DNA of 15,803 nucleotides, from positions 1 through 15,803 of the forward strand of contig CAZNWE010000086.1 in NCBI GenBank assembly GCA_964576715.1, read 5' to 3'. Below are positions 7,244 through 13,884 of the stretch, in pieces. The DNA is from SLRI01 sp964576715. GTDB lineage: Bacteria; Pseudomonadota; Alphaproteobacteria; Geminicoccales; Geminicoccaceae. The translations under genes and the position numbers were made by a program. The notes under the pieces are model-generated. The model did not search any database. It was not told the DNA's origin and saw only the letters and a program-made list of their open reading frames with translations. Within the stretch, counting starts at the first letter, position 1, and each line of letters begins with the position of its first letter.

Positions 7244-8521
7244 ATGCGGGATAGCGACATCGTCAGCATCCGCGGCCGACAGATCCTCGACAGCCGCGGC
7301 AACCCAACGATCGAGGTGGACGTCGTCCTCGAATCCGGTGCCATGGGCCGCGCCGCCGTCCCATCGGGTGCCTCGACCGGCTCGCGCGAGGCGCTCGAGC
7401 TGCGCGACGGCGACAAGTCGCACTACCTCGGCAAGTCGGTTCTGAAGGCGGTCGACGCCATCAACGGCGAGATCGCCGATGCCATCCTCGGCATGGACGC
7501 CATCGATCAGATCGCCATCGACACGGCGATGATCGAGCTCGACGGCACCGACACCAAGGGCAGGCTCGGTGCCAACGCCGTTCTCGGGGTGAGCCTGGCG
7601 GTGGCCAAGGCCGCGGCCGATACCACCGGCCTGCCGCTCTACCGCTACCTGGGTGGTGCGGGTGCCCGGGTCCTGCCGGTGCCGATGATGAACGTCATCA
7701 ATGGCGGGGCGCACGCCGACAACCCGATCGACATCCAGGAATTCATGATCATGCCGGTGGGGGCACCCAGCTTCGCCGAGGCGCTGCGCATGGGTGCCGA
7801 GGTCTTCCACGCGCTGAAAAAGGCGCTCAAGGACGCCGGCCACAACACCAATGTCGGCGACGAGGGCGGCTTCGCCCCCGATCTCCCTTCGGCCGAAGCG
7901 GCCCTCGGCTTCCTCGAGAAGGCGGTGGCGGCGGCCGGCTACAAGACCGGCGACGACATCGTCTTCGCCCTCGATCCCGCCGCCAGCGAGTTCTACGAGA
8001 ACGGGGTCTACAACATGGCCGGTGAAGGCAAGCAGCTGGATGCCGGCGGCATGGTCGACTTCTATGAAGCATTGTGCGGCAAGTTTCCGATCCGCTCGAT
8101 CGAGGACGGCCTCGCCGAAGGCGACTGGGACGGCTGGAAGCACATGACCGACAGCATGGGCAAGAAGCTGCAAATCGTCGGCGACGACCTCTTCGTCACC
8201 AACCCGAAAATCCTCGCAGAGGGGATCGAGAAGGGCATCGCGAATGCCATCCTGGTCAAGGTCAACCAGATCGGCTCGCTCACCGAGACCTTGGATGCGG
8301 TACGGCTGGCAACAGCCAACCGCTACCGCTCGGTGATGTCCCACCGCTCGGGCGAGACCGAGGATGCGACCATCGCCGACCTCGCCGTCGCCACCTGCTG
8401 CGGCCAGATCAAGACCGGCTCGCTGTCGCGCTCAGACCGCCTCGCCAAGTACAACCAGCTGCTGCGGATCGAGGAGGAGCTCGGCCCGGCCGCCGTCTAT
8501 CCCGGCCTCGCGACGTTCTAG
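7244..8521 (+). CDS. eno: Enolase (phosphopyruvate hydratase)
   Basis: Dehydrates 2-phosphoglycerate to phosphoenolpyruvate in glycolysis; in many Gram-negative bacteria it is also part of the RNA degradosome. The 425-residue length is typical. Visible features: GRQILDSRGNPTIEV at the N-terminus, the flexible loop PSGASTGSREALELRDGD, the proton donor Glu207 in VGDEGGFAPD, metal ligands Asp244 (FALDPAA), Glu287 (SIEDGL) and the Asp pair at 314-315 (VGDDLFVTN), the base Lys339 in ILVKVNQIGS, and the signature SHRSGETED at 367-375. ATG at 7244 gives the canonical MxDSxIVxI-type start. It lies 14 bp before ftsB, so the two genes are probably co-transcribed. Confidence 0.98.
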   Translation: MRDSDIVSIRGRQILDSRGNPTIEVDVVLESGAMGRAAVPSGASTGSREALELRDGDKSHYLGKSVLKAVDAINGEIADAILGMDAIDQIAIDTAMIELDGTDTKGRLGANAVLGVSLAVAKAAADTTGLPLYRYLGGAGARVLPVPMMNVINGGAHADNPIDIQEFMIMPVGAPSFAEALRMGAEVFHALKKALKDAGHNTNVGDEGGFAPDLPSAEAALGFLEKAVAAAGYKTGDDIVFALDPAASEFYENGVYNMAGEGKQLDAGGMVDFYEALCGKFPIRSIEDGLAEGDWDGWKHMTDSMGKKLQIVGDDLFVTNPKILAEGIEKGIANAILVKVNQIGSLTETLDAVRLATANRYRSVMSHRSGETEDATIADLAVATCCGQIKTGSLSRSDRLAKYNQLLRIEEELGPAAVYPGLATF

Positions 8522-8523
8522 AG

Positions 8524-8535
8524 GCTGGCGCCAGC
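8524..8535. repeat. Perfect 12-bp palindrome abutting the ftsB start codon
   Basis: GCTGGCGCCAGC is a perfect palindrome that ends at the base before the ftsB ATG and overlaps the region after the candidate GAGG ribosome site (8521-8524). In RNA it could form only a small or intermolecular hairpin. It might tune ftsB translation relative to eno, or be coincidental. Confidence 0.45.
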
Positions 8536-8889
8536 ATGTCGTCCGCGGATGTCCTCGGCTACCGGATCTACCGCCTCAAGCGCGAGGCCGGCAGGCATTG
8601 GCTCGGTGTTCTGCTGGTCTTCGTGCTCGCCTACTTCGCCTATCACTCGATCCATGGTAGCCGCGGCCTGTTCGCCTGGGTGGACCGCCATCACGACTTG
8701 GAGATCAAGCGGCTCGAGCTGGAGAGTGTGCGCGGCGAACGCCAATGGCTCGAGACGCGCGTTCGGGCCCTCGGTGCCGCCAACGAGGAGCAGGGCATCG
8801 CCGTCGACCTGCTCGAGGAAACCCTCTACGAGCTCGGGTTCGTCTACGAGAACGAGTTCGTCATCCTCGAGCCGCCGCGCACCGACTGA
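8536..8889 (+). CDS. ftsB: Cell-division protein FtsB (septum formation initiator family)
   Basis: A small bitopic membrane protein that, with FtsL and FtsQ, links early and late divisome proteins and activates septal peptidoglycan synthesis. The 117 residues comprise a short cytoplasmic start, one membrane helix at about 22-38 (WLGVLLVFVLAYFAYHS), the periplasmic motif GLFAWVD, a coiled-coil stretch at about 52-82 rich in Leu/Glu/Arg, and the conserved C-terminal patch DLLEETLYELGFVYENEFVIL. A position directly after eno and before pdhA is usual for the alphaproteobacterial family member. ATG at 8536 is chosen because the longer upstream frame only shadows the 3' end of eno. Confidence 0.92.
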   Translation: MSSADVLGYRIYRLKREAGRHWLGVLLVFVLAYFAYHSIHGSRGLFAWVDRHHDLEIKRLELESVRGERQWLETRVRALGAANEEQGIAVDLLEETLYELGFVYENEFVILEPPRTD

Positions 8890-9217
8890 GCGTCTGCTCG
8901 AGAGGCCTTGGTTGCGGTTGACGCGTTCGGCAGTGAGCAGGCGCCGCAGCCAGGCTCGCCGTGGTGCGGCCGGCGATCGGCTTCGGCCTTGCCGCCGAGC
9001 TTGCTCAATGCCCCGGCATCCGGCTGGGCGCCCATGGTCGAGCGCAGGTCGATGCCCGCAACGAAAACGTCTCCAACAGCCTCTAGCTGGCGGCTCTGGC
9101 GGTTGGCGCAGCCTTGCATGGGCTGCATGCGCGGCGCGCCGCTGGTATGGTCTGGTTTCTCCTCTATAGTCTGTCCGGTCAACGAGAGACGAACCGCAAC
9201 GGGAGGGCCGTCGTCTA
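8890..9217. promoter_or_regulatory. ftsB-pdhA intergenic region, probable pdh promoter region with dyads
   Basis: A 328-bp gap without a convincing gene. Near its 3' end are two inverted repeats: GCAGCC-N7-GGCTGC at 9108-9126 and the perfect palindrome GCGGCGCGCCGC at 9131-9142. A TATAGT hexamer at 9165-9170 is the best -10 candidate, with only a poor match for a -35 box 16-17 bases upstream. GGGAGG lies 11-17 bases before the pdhA ATG. A minus-strand frame (8844-9182) spans most of the gap but runs into ftsB and has no recognisable domain. The upstream part of the gap (8890-9100) shows nothing I can name. Confidence 0.4.
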
Positions 9218-10258
9218 ATGAATGCGAGCAAAACCGGCAGCCGGGCCCCGGCCCGCGGTGCCCGAAAGAAGGCGGCCGCCGCGACCGATGCCCAGTGGCT
9301 CGCGTTCTTCCGCGAGATGCTGCTGATCCGCCGCTTCGAGGAAAAGGCCGGCCAGCTCTACGGCATGGGCCTGATCGGCGGCTTCTGCCATCTCTATATC
9401 GGCCAGGAAGCGGTCGCCGTCGGCATTCAGAGCGCCTTGACCGACAAGGATTCGGTCATCACCGGCTACCGTGACCACGGCCACATGCTGGTCTGCGGCA
9501 TGGACCCCAGGAACGTCATGGCGGAGCTCACCGGACGCATCACCGGCTACTCCAAGGGCAAGGGCGGCTCGATGCACATGTTCGCCAAGGACAAGAAGTT
9601 CTATGGCGGGCACGGCATCGTCGCGGGCCAGGTGCCGCTCGGCACCGGCATCGCCTTCGCCCACAAGTATCGCGAGGATGGCGGCATCTGCACCGCCTAT
9701 CTCGGCGACGGGGCAGTCAACCAGGGGCAGGTCTACGAAAGCTTCAACATGGCGGCGTTGTGGAAGCTGCCGATCGTCTACGTCATCGAGAACAACCGCT
9801 ATGGCATGGGCACCTCGCAGGAGCGCGCCTCCGCCGGGACCAAGCTCTGCGAGCGCGGTGCGGCCTACGGCATTCCCGGCGAGCAGGTCGACGGCATGGA
9901 CGTCACCGCCGTGCACGAGAAAGCCCAGGAGGTCACCGCCTTCGTCCGCGACGGCAACGGCCCCTTCGTTCTCGAGGCCATGACCTATCGCTATCGCGGC
10001 CATTCGATGTCGGATCCTGCCAAGTATCGCAAGAAGGAAGAGCTGCAGGAGTATCGCGAGCAGCGCGACCCGATCGAGAATCTGCGCGCCAGGATCCTCG
10101 ACGCCAAGCTCGCCGACGCCGAGGCACTCAAGGCCATGGACAAGGAAATTCGCGACATCGTCAACGATGCCGCCCGCTTCGCCCAGGACAGCCCCGAGCC
10201 CGAGCCCGAAGAGCTCTGGACCGACATCCTGCTCGAGGCTGAGGTTGCCACGGTCTGA
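9218..10258 (+). CDS. pdhA: Pyruvate dehydrogenase E1 component, alpha subunit
   Basis: With PdhB it forms the thiamine-diphosphate-dependent E1 that decarboxylates pyruvate and acetylates the E2 lipoyl group. The 346-residue protein has a Lys/Arg/Ala-rich N-terminal extension (1-20) and then the E1-alpha fold: RRFEEKAGQLYGMGLIGGFCHLYIGQEA, YRDHGH, and GGHGIVAGQVPLGTGIAFA split over the family blocks. The thiamine diphosphate/Mg motif runs from GDG at 163-165 to NN at 192-193 (ENNRYGMGTS). The phosphorylation-loop equivalent YRGHSMSDPAKYR is present, although regulation by phosphorylation is not expected in bacteria. Separate alpha and beta genes differ from the single-chain AceE of enterics. 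It is the first gene of pdhA-pdhB-pdhC, with pdhB 47 bp downstream. Confidence 0.97.
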   Translation: MNASKTGSRAPARGARKKAAAATDAQWLAFFREMLLIRRFEEKAGQLYGMGLIGGFCHLYIGQEAVAVGIQSALTDKDSVITGYRDHGHMLVCGMDPRNVMAELTGRITGYSKGKGGSMHMFAKDKKFYGGHGIVAGQVPLGTGIAFAHKYREDGGICTAYLGDGAVNQGQVYESFNMAALWKLPIVYVIENNRYGMGTSQERASAGTKLCERGAAYGIPGEQVDGMDVTAVHEKAQEVTAFVRDGNGPFVLEAMTYRYRGHSMSDPAKYRKKEELQEYREQRDPIENLRARILDAKLADAEALKAMDKEIRDIVNDAARFAQDSPEPEPEELWTDILLEAEVATV

Positions 10259-10305
10259 GCGCATCGCTGCGCCAACTGAACGTCTGATCGGGGAAGGCTG
10301 AACCG

Positions 10306-11700
10306 ATGCCCACGGAAATCCTGATGCCGGCGCTCTCGCCGACCATGACCGAAGGCAATCTCGCCCGCTGGCTGAAGCAGGAAGGCGACAGCGTCGCCGC
10401 CGGCGACGTCATCGCCGAGATCGAGACCGACAAGGCGACCATGGAGGTGGAAGCCGTCGACGAGGGCAAGCTCGGCCGCATCCTGATCAAGGAAGGCAGC
10501 GAAGGGGTCGCCGTCAACACACCGATCGCGCTGCTGCTCGAGGACGGCGAGGACGAATCGGCGCTCGAGGGCTACGCGGCGGGCGGCGGCAACGGCGCCG
10601 CCGAGGCGCCCGAGAAGCCCAAGGCCGAACCGCAGGCGAAGCAGCCGGACGAGCCCAAAACTGCCCTGCCGATGGAGCCGGTGCAGCCCGAGGAGCCGGA
10701 GGTTCCCGCAGGCACCGAGATGGTCAAGCAGACCGTCAGGGACGCGCTTCGGGATGCCATGGCCGAGGAGATGCGCCGCTCCGAGGACGTCTTCTTGATG
10801 GGCGAGGAGGTCGCCGAATATCAGGGCGCCTACAAGATTAGCCAGGGCCTGCTCGAGGAGTTCGGCGCCAAGCGGGTCATCGACACGCCGATTACCGAAT
10901 ACGGCTTTGCCGGGCTCGGCGTCGGTGCCGCGATGGCGGGCCTCAGGCCGATCGTCGAGTTCATGACCTGGAACTTCGCCATGCAGGCGATCGACCACAT
11001 CATCAACTCGGCGGCCAAGACCCTCTACATGGCCGGCGGCGAGATGGGCAGCCCGATCGTCTTTCGCGGCCCCAATGGTGCCGCCGCCCGGGTCGCCGCG
11101 CAGCACAGCCAGGAATACAGCTCCTGGTACAGCCACTGCCCCGGCCTCAAGGTCATCTGTCCCTACAGCGCCGCCGACGCCAAGGGCCTCTTGAAGGCCG
11201 CGATCCGCGACCCGAACCCCGTGGTCTTCCTCGAGAACGAGGTGCTCTACGGTCAGTCCTTCGACGTGCCGAAGCTGGACGACTTCGTCCTGCCGATCGG
11301 CAAGGCGAAGATCGTCCGACCGGGCAGCGACGTCACCATCGTCTCGTTCTCGCTGATGATGGCCCGCTGCCTAGAGGCTGCAGACGCGCTTGCCGAGGCG
11401 GGCATCTCGGCCGAGGTGATCGACCTTCGCACCATCCGCCCGATGGACAAGGCGTCCATCGTCCGCTCGGTGATGAAGACCAACCGCCTGGTCTCGGTCG
11501 AGGAAGGCTGGCCGCAATCCGGCATCGGCTCGGAGCTGGCAGCGGTGATGATGGAGGAGGCCTTCGACCACCTCGACGCGCCGGTCATCCGGGTCACCGG
11601 CAAGGACGTGCCGATGCCCTATGCCGCCAACCTCGAGAAGCTGGCGCTGCCGCAGACGAAGGACGTGATCGAGGCGGCCAAGGCCGTCTGCTACAAATAA
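10306..11700 (+). CDS. pdhB: Pyruvate dehydrogenase E1 component, beta subunit, with N-terminal lipoyl domain
   Basis: Partner of PdhA in the E1 heterotetramer. The 464 residues fall into three parts: a lipoyl domain at 1-80 with the lipoylatable Lys43 in ETDKATME, an Ala/Pro/Glu/Lys-rich flexible linker at about 85-140, and the E1-beta body from about 143 (VKQTVRDALRDAM ... GEEVAEYQGAYKISQGL ... DTPITEYGFAGLGVGAA ... AQHSQEYSSWYSHCPGLKV). The transketolase C-terminal domain contains the family block SVEEGWPQSGIGSELAA. A lipoyl domain on E1-beta is unusual across bacteria but known in alphaproteobacterial PDH complexes. GGGGAAGG lies eight bases before the ATG. The lipoyl part is nearly identical to that of PdhC, with long stretches of identical DNA. 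Confidence 0.96.
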   Translation: MPTEILMPALSPTMTEGNLARWLKQEGDSVAAGDVIAEIETDKATMEVEAVDEGKLGRILIKEGSEGVAVNTPIALLLEDGEDESALEGYAAGGGNGAAEAPEKPKAEPQAKQPDEPKTALPMEPVQPEEPEVPAGTEMVKQTVRDALRDAMAEEMRRSEDVFLMGEEVAEYQGAYKISQGLLEEFGAKRVIDTPITEYGFAGLGVGAAMAGLRPIVEFMTWNFAMQAIDHIINSAAKTLYMAGGEMGSPIVFRGPNGAAARVAAQHSQEYSSWYSHCPGLKVICPYSAADAKGLLKAAIRDPNPVVFLENEVLYGQSFDVPKLDDFVLPIGKAKIVRPGSDVTIVSFSLMMARCLEAADALAEAGISAEVIDLRTIRPMDKASIVRSVMKTNRLVSVEEGWPQSGIGSELAAVMMEEAFDHLDAPVIRVTGKDVPMPYAANLEKLALPQTKDVIEAAKAVCYK

Positions 11701-11721
11701 GCGGCGCCAGGGAGGACTGTC

Positions 11722-13047
11722 ATGCCGATCAAGATCCTGATGCCGGCGCTCTCGCCGACCATGACCGAGGGCAACCTCGCCTCCTGGCTGAAGAAGGAAG
11801 GCGACAGCATCGCGCCCGGTGACGTCATCGCCGAGATCGAGACCGACAAGGCGACGATGGAGGTCGAGGCGGTCGACGAGGGCAAGCTCGGCAAGATCGT
11901 GGTCCCGGCCGGCACCGAGGGGGTCGCCGTCAACCAGGTGATCGGCCTCCTGCTCGAGGAAGGCGAGGACGAGGCGGCACTCGCCGAGGTCGACACCAAG
12001 GGTAGCGGCAACGGTGCCGCGGCACCCGAGGCGAAGGACGAACCAACCCCGGCGAAGGCCGAGCCGGCGAGAGCCGAGGCCGCCCCGGCAGCGAAGAGCG
12101 GCAATGGCCAGGGCGAGCGCATCTTCGCGAGCCCCTTGGCGAGGCGCATGGCCGAGAAGGCCGGCGTCGATCTGGCCGCGCTCTCCGGCAGCGGCCCGCG
12201 AGGCCGGATCATCAAGGCGGACATCGAATCGGCGCTGGAAAAGGGTGTGGGCAAAGCCGCCCCCGCTCCAGCCGAAAAGCCCGCCGCGGCAGAGCCCCGG
12301 GCAGCACCGGCCGCCGCCGCCGCAGCCCCGACACCGGCCCCCTCCGCCGGCGCGCCCGACGCCCCGCACCAGGAGATCAGCCTCTCCACCATGCGGAAGG
12401 TGGTCGCGAGGCGCCTGACCGAGGCCAAGCAGCAGGTCCCGCACTTCTACCTGACGGTCGACTGCGAGCTCGACGCGCTCCTGAAGCTCAGGAAGGACCT
12501 GAACGAGCGGCCAGGGGCGACCTACAAGCTCTCGGTCAACGACCTGATCATCAAGGCCACCGCCATCGCGATCCGCCAGAAGCCGGCGGTCAATGCGATC
12601 TGGGGCGGCGACAGGCTCTACCAGTTCGCGGACATCGACGTCTCGGTCGCGGTCGCCATCGACGGCGGCCTGATCACGCCGATCATCAGGAAAGCCGACC
12701 AGAAGGGCCTGGCCACCATCTCCGCCGAGATGAAGGACCTCGCCTCGCGCGCCAAGGAGGGCAAGCTGAAGCCGGAAGAGTTCCAGGGCGGCGGCTTCTC
12801 GATCTCCAATCTCGGCATGTACGGCATCAAGGACTTCGCCGCCGTCATCAACCCGCCACAAGCCTGCATCCTCGCCGTCGGCGCCGGCGAGCAGCGCCCG
12901 GTGGTCAAGAACGGTGCACTCGCCATCGCCACGGTCATGAGCTGCACGCTATCGGTGGACCACCGCGTCGTCGACGGGGCGCTCGGCGCCGAATGGCTGC
13001 AGGCGTTCAAGGGGCTGATCGAGGACCCGATCAGCCTGATGCTGTGA
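11722..13047 (+). CDS. pdhC: Dihydrolipoamide acetyltransferase, E2 of pyruvate dehydrogenase
   Basis: Core of the PDH complex; transfers the acetyl group from its lipoyl arm to CoA. Domains in its 441 residues: one lipoyl domain at 1-80 (Lys43 in ETDKATME), a charged Ala/Pro linker at about 90-130, the peripheral subunit-binding domain at about 134-171 (FASPLARRMAEKAGVDL ... GSGPRGRIIKADI), a second Ala/Pro linker, and the catalytic domain at about 217-441 with His414 and Asp418 in DHRVVDG. The C-terminus is AFKGLIEDPISLML. A strong AGGGAGGA lies five bases before the start and 21 bp separate it from pdhB. A hairpin terminator candidate begins 29 bp after the stop, so lpdA is probably not transcribed in the same unit. 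Confidence 0.97.
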   Translation: MPIKILMPALSPTMTEGNLASWLKKEGDSIAPGDVIAEIETDKATMEVEAVDEGKLGKIVVPAGTEGVAVNQVIGLLLEEGEDEAALAEVDTKGSGNGAAAPEAKDEPTPAKAEPARAEAAPAAKSGNGQGERIFASPLARRMAEKAGVDLAALSGSGPRGRIIKADIESALEKGVGKAAPAPAEKPAAAEPRAAPAAAAAAPTPAPSAGAPDAPHQEISLSTMRKVVARRLTEAKQQVPHFYLTVDCELDALLKLRKDLNERPGATYKLSVNDLIIKATAIAIRQKPAVNAIWGGDRLYQFADIDVSVAVAIDGGLITPIIRKADQKGLATISAEMKDLASRAKEGKLKPEEFQGGGFSISNLGMYGIKDFAAVINPPQACILAVGAGEQRPVVKNGALAIATVMSCTLSVDHRVVDGALGAEWLQAFKGLIEDPISLML

Positions 13048-13075
13048 GACCGAGCGGCGGCGACGGTCGATCGAT

Positions 13076-13107
13076 GCAGCCCACGGCAACGGGCTGCTAC
13101 AGCTTTT
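13076..13107 (+). terminator. Candidate intrinsic terminator after pdhC
   Basis: A perfect 7-bp stem, GCAGCCC at 13076-13082 and GGGCTGC at 13091-13097, has an 8-base loop and is followed by a short T-run (CTTTT at 13103-13107) after six bases. It sits between pdhC and the convergent small secreted-protein gene and overlaps that gene's stop codon. In the minus direction no T-run follows, so it fits best as the end of the pdh transcript. The T-run is weak. Confidence 0.5.
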
Positions 13108-13354
13108 CGACCCGAGCACCGGTATCGCCCATGAAGATCACCCGGTAGCGATCCTCGTCGCAGGTCAAGGTCCACGCCCGCTCGTCGGGTTCGGATGCGG
13201 CCAAATCGGGCTCGGCGTCGCGCGGGTTGGTGCAGGGCAGCCCGTGGTCGCGGATCGCGATGGCGACGACCTCTGCGGCGTCCTCCTGGGCAATGACTGC
13301 GGCGGCGGCGAAAGCCACGATGAGTGCCGCACCAGCCGATCCGAAACGAACCAT
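13097..13354 (-). CDS. Small putative secreted protein with two cysteines
   Basis: An 85-residue protein with a clear Sec-type signal peptide: MVRFGSAG, then a hydrophobic run to about residue 22, and likely cleavage after AVIA. The mature part of about 63 residues is acidic and has two Cys (GLPCTNPRD and TLTCDEDRY) that could form a disulfide in the periplasm. It ends in YRVIFMGDTGARVEKL, which resembles the beta-rich end of small periplasmic proteins in the PepSY/BON size range, but I cannot place it in a family. ATG at 13352-13354 has GGAGGAG about eight bases upstream. It is convergent with pdhC across 49 bp and lies in the accessory stretch between pdhC and lpdA. Its codon use looks like that of its neighbours, and it is probably a real gene. 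Confidence 0.7.
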   Translation of the reverse strand: MVRFGSAGAALIVAFAAAAVIAQEDAAEVVAIAIRDHGLPCTNPRDAEPDLAASEPDERAWTLTCDEDRYRVIFMGDTGARVEKL

Positions 13355-13506
13355 CCGACCATCTCCTCCAGCAGGCCAACGACAATCCGGTGACCGACCC
13401 GGTGGCCGACACCGCCGTCTCGACGCTAGCGTCGCACCCAGGCGCTGTCCAATCTCGCGTGGCCGCCATGCGCGTGAGATGGCGGCCGAAGTCGTTCGCC
13501 GCGCCG

Positions 13507-13569
13507 GCGTCAGTCGAGGCCTTCAAGAGCCTTGTGGAAGACCCGATCCGCCTGCTGTTCGTGCAGTGA
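13507..13569 (+). pseudogene. Remnant resembling the C-terminus of a 2-oxoacid dehydrogenase E2
   Basis: This frame ends in SVEAFKSLVEDPIRLLFVQ, which lines up with the PdhC end LQAFKGLIEDPISLML (shared AFK, L, EDPI, L) and is followed by TGA. The preceding residues in the frame (from 13324) show no E2 fold and lack the DHRVVDG active site. The DNA is clearly diverged from pdhC, so it is not a recent copy; it may be an old paralog's tail or the relic of a rearrangement. The match is only about 17 residues long, so chance is not excluded. The rest of 13355-13632 shows nothing else recognisable. Confidence 0.4.
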
Positions 13570-13605
13570 CGCCCGGCGACGACGACTTGTCCGATCGCCC
13601 GGCAT

Positions 13606-13627
13606 CCTCCAAAAATCTTGCTGGAGG
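13606..13627 (+). promoter_or_regulatory. Inverted repeat covering the ribosome site of the RHH antitoxin gene
   Basis: CCTCCA at 13606-13611 and TGGAGG at 13622-13627 form a perfect 6-bp inverted repeat around a 10-base A/T-richer centre. The right arm is the Shine-Dalgarno sequence of the antitoxin gene, whose ATG is at 13633. It could be an operator bound by the antitoxin itself, or an mRNA hairpin limiting translation. Both readings are inference. Confidence 0.4.
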
Positions 13628-13632
13628 TTGCC

Positions 13633-13884
13633 ATGGAGCTTTCGCACAAGACGACCATTCTGCTGTCTGCCGACCTGCACGACCGGCTGAAGACCGTTGC
13701 CCGCGAGCGGCGCAAGAGCCTGGGCGAGCTGGTCCGCGAAGCTTGCGTCAGGCAGTACGGCCTGAGTGACGCGGAAGACCGACTGGCTACCGTCGAGGCC
13801 ATGGCCTCGATGTCGCTGCCGGTCGGCACAGTCGAAAAGATGAAGCTGCAAAGCGTCCTGCCACCGCGGGACCTGCCGGCTTGA
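13633..13884 (+). CDS. Ribbon-helix-helix (VapB-like) antitoxin
   Basis: An 83-residue protein whose N-terminal 45 residues fit a ribbon-helix-helix DNA-binding domain: the strand KTTILLSADL, helix HDRLKTVARERR, turn KSLG and helix ELVREACVRQYGL. The C-terminal half is the likely toxin-neutralising tail. A TTG 15 bases upstream is an alternative start, but ATG at 13633 has GGAGG five bases before it. The TGA stop overlaps the TTG start of the PIN toxin frame by four bases (TTGA), the usual coupling in antitoxin-toxin pairs. RHH antitoxins typically repress their own operon. Since the partner toxin is interrupted, this antitoxin may be an orphan, retained for regulation or immunity or simply not yet decayed. 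Confidence 0.85.
   Translation: MELSHKTTILLSADLHDRLKTVARERRKSLGELVREACVRQYGLSDAEDRLATVEAMASMSLPVGTVEKMKLQSVLPPRDLPA

Noticed and set aside
7082..8344. Minus-strand open frame antisense to eno (420 codons)
   Set aside because: Same high-GC artefact; enolase on the plus strand explains the codon structure fully.
8844..9182. Minus-strand 112-codon frame in the ftsB-pdhA gap
   Set aside because: It runs into ftsB, shows no ribosome site or family motif, and its composition looks like unconstrained sequence. It could be a decayed gene, but nothing supports that.
11371..12861. Long minus-strand open frame antisense to pdhB/pdhC (496 codons)
   Set aside because: It is a shadow of two intact, conserved genes; its protein is low-complexity Gly/Arg/Asp/Leu sequence without motifs.
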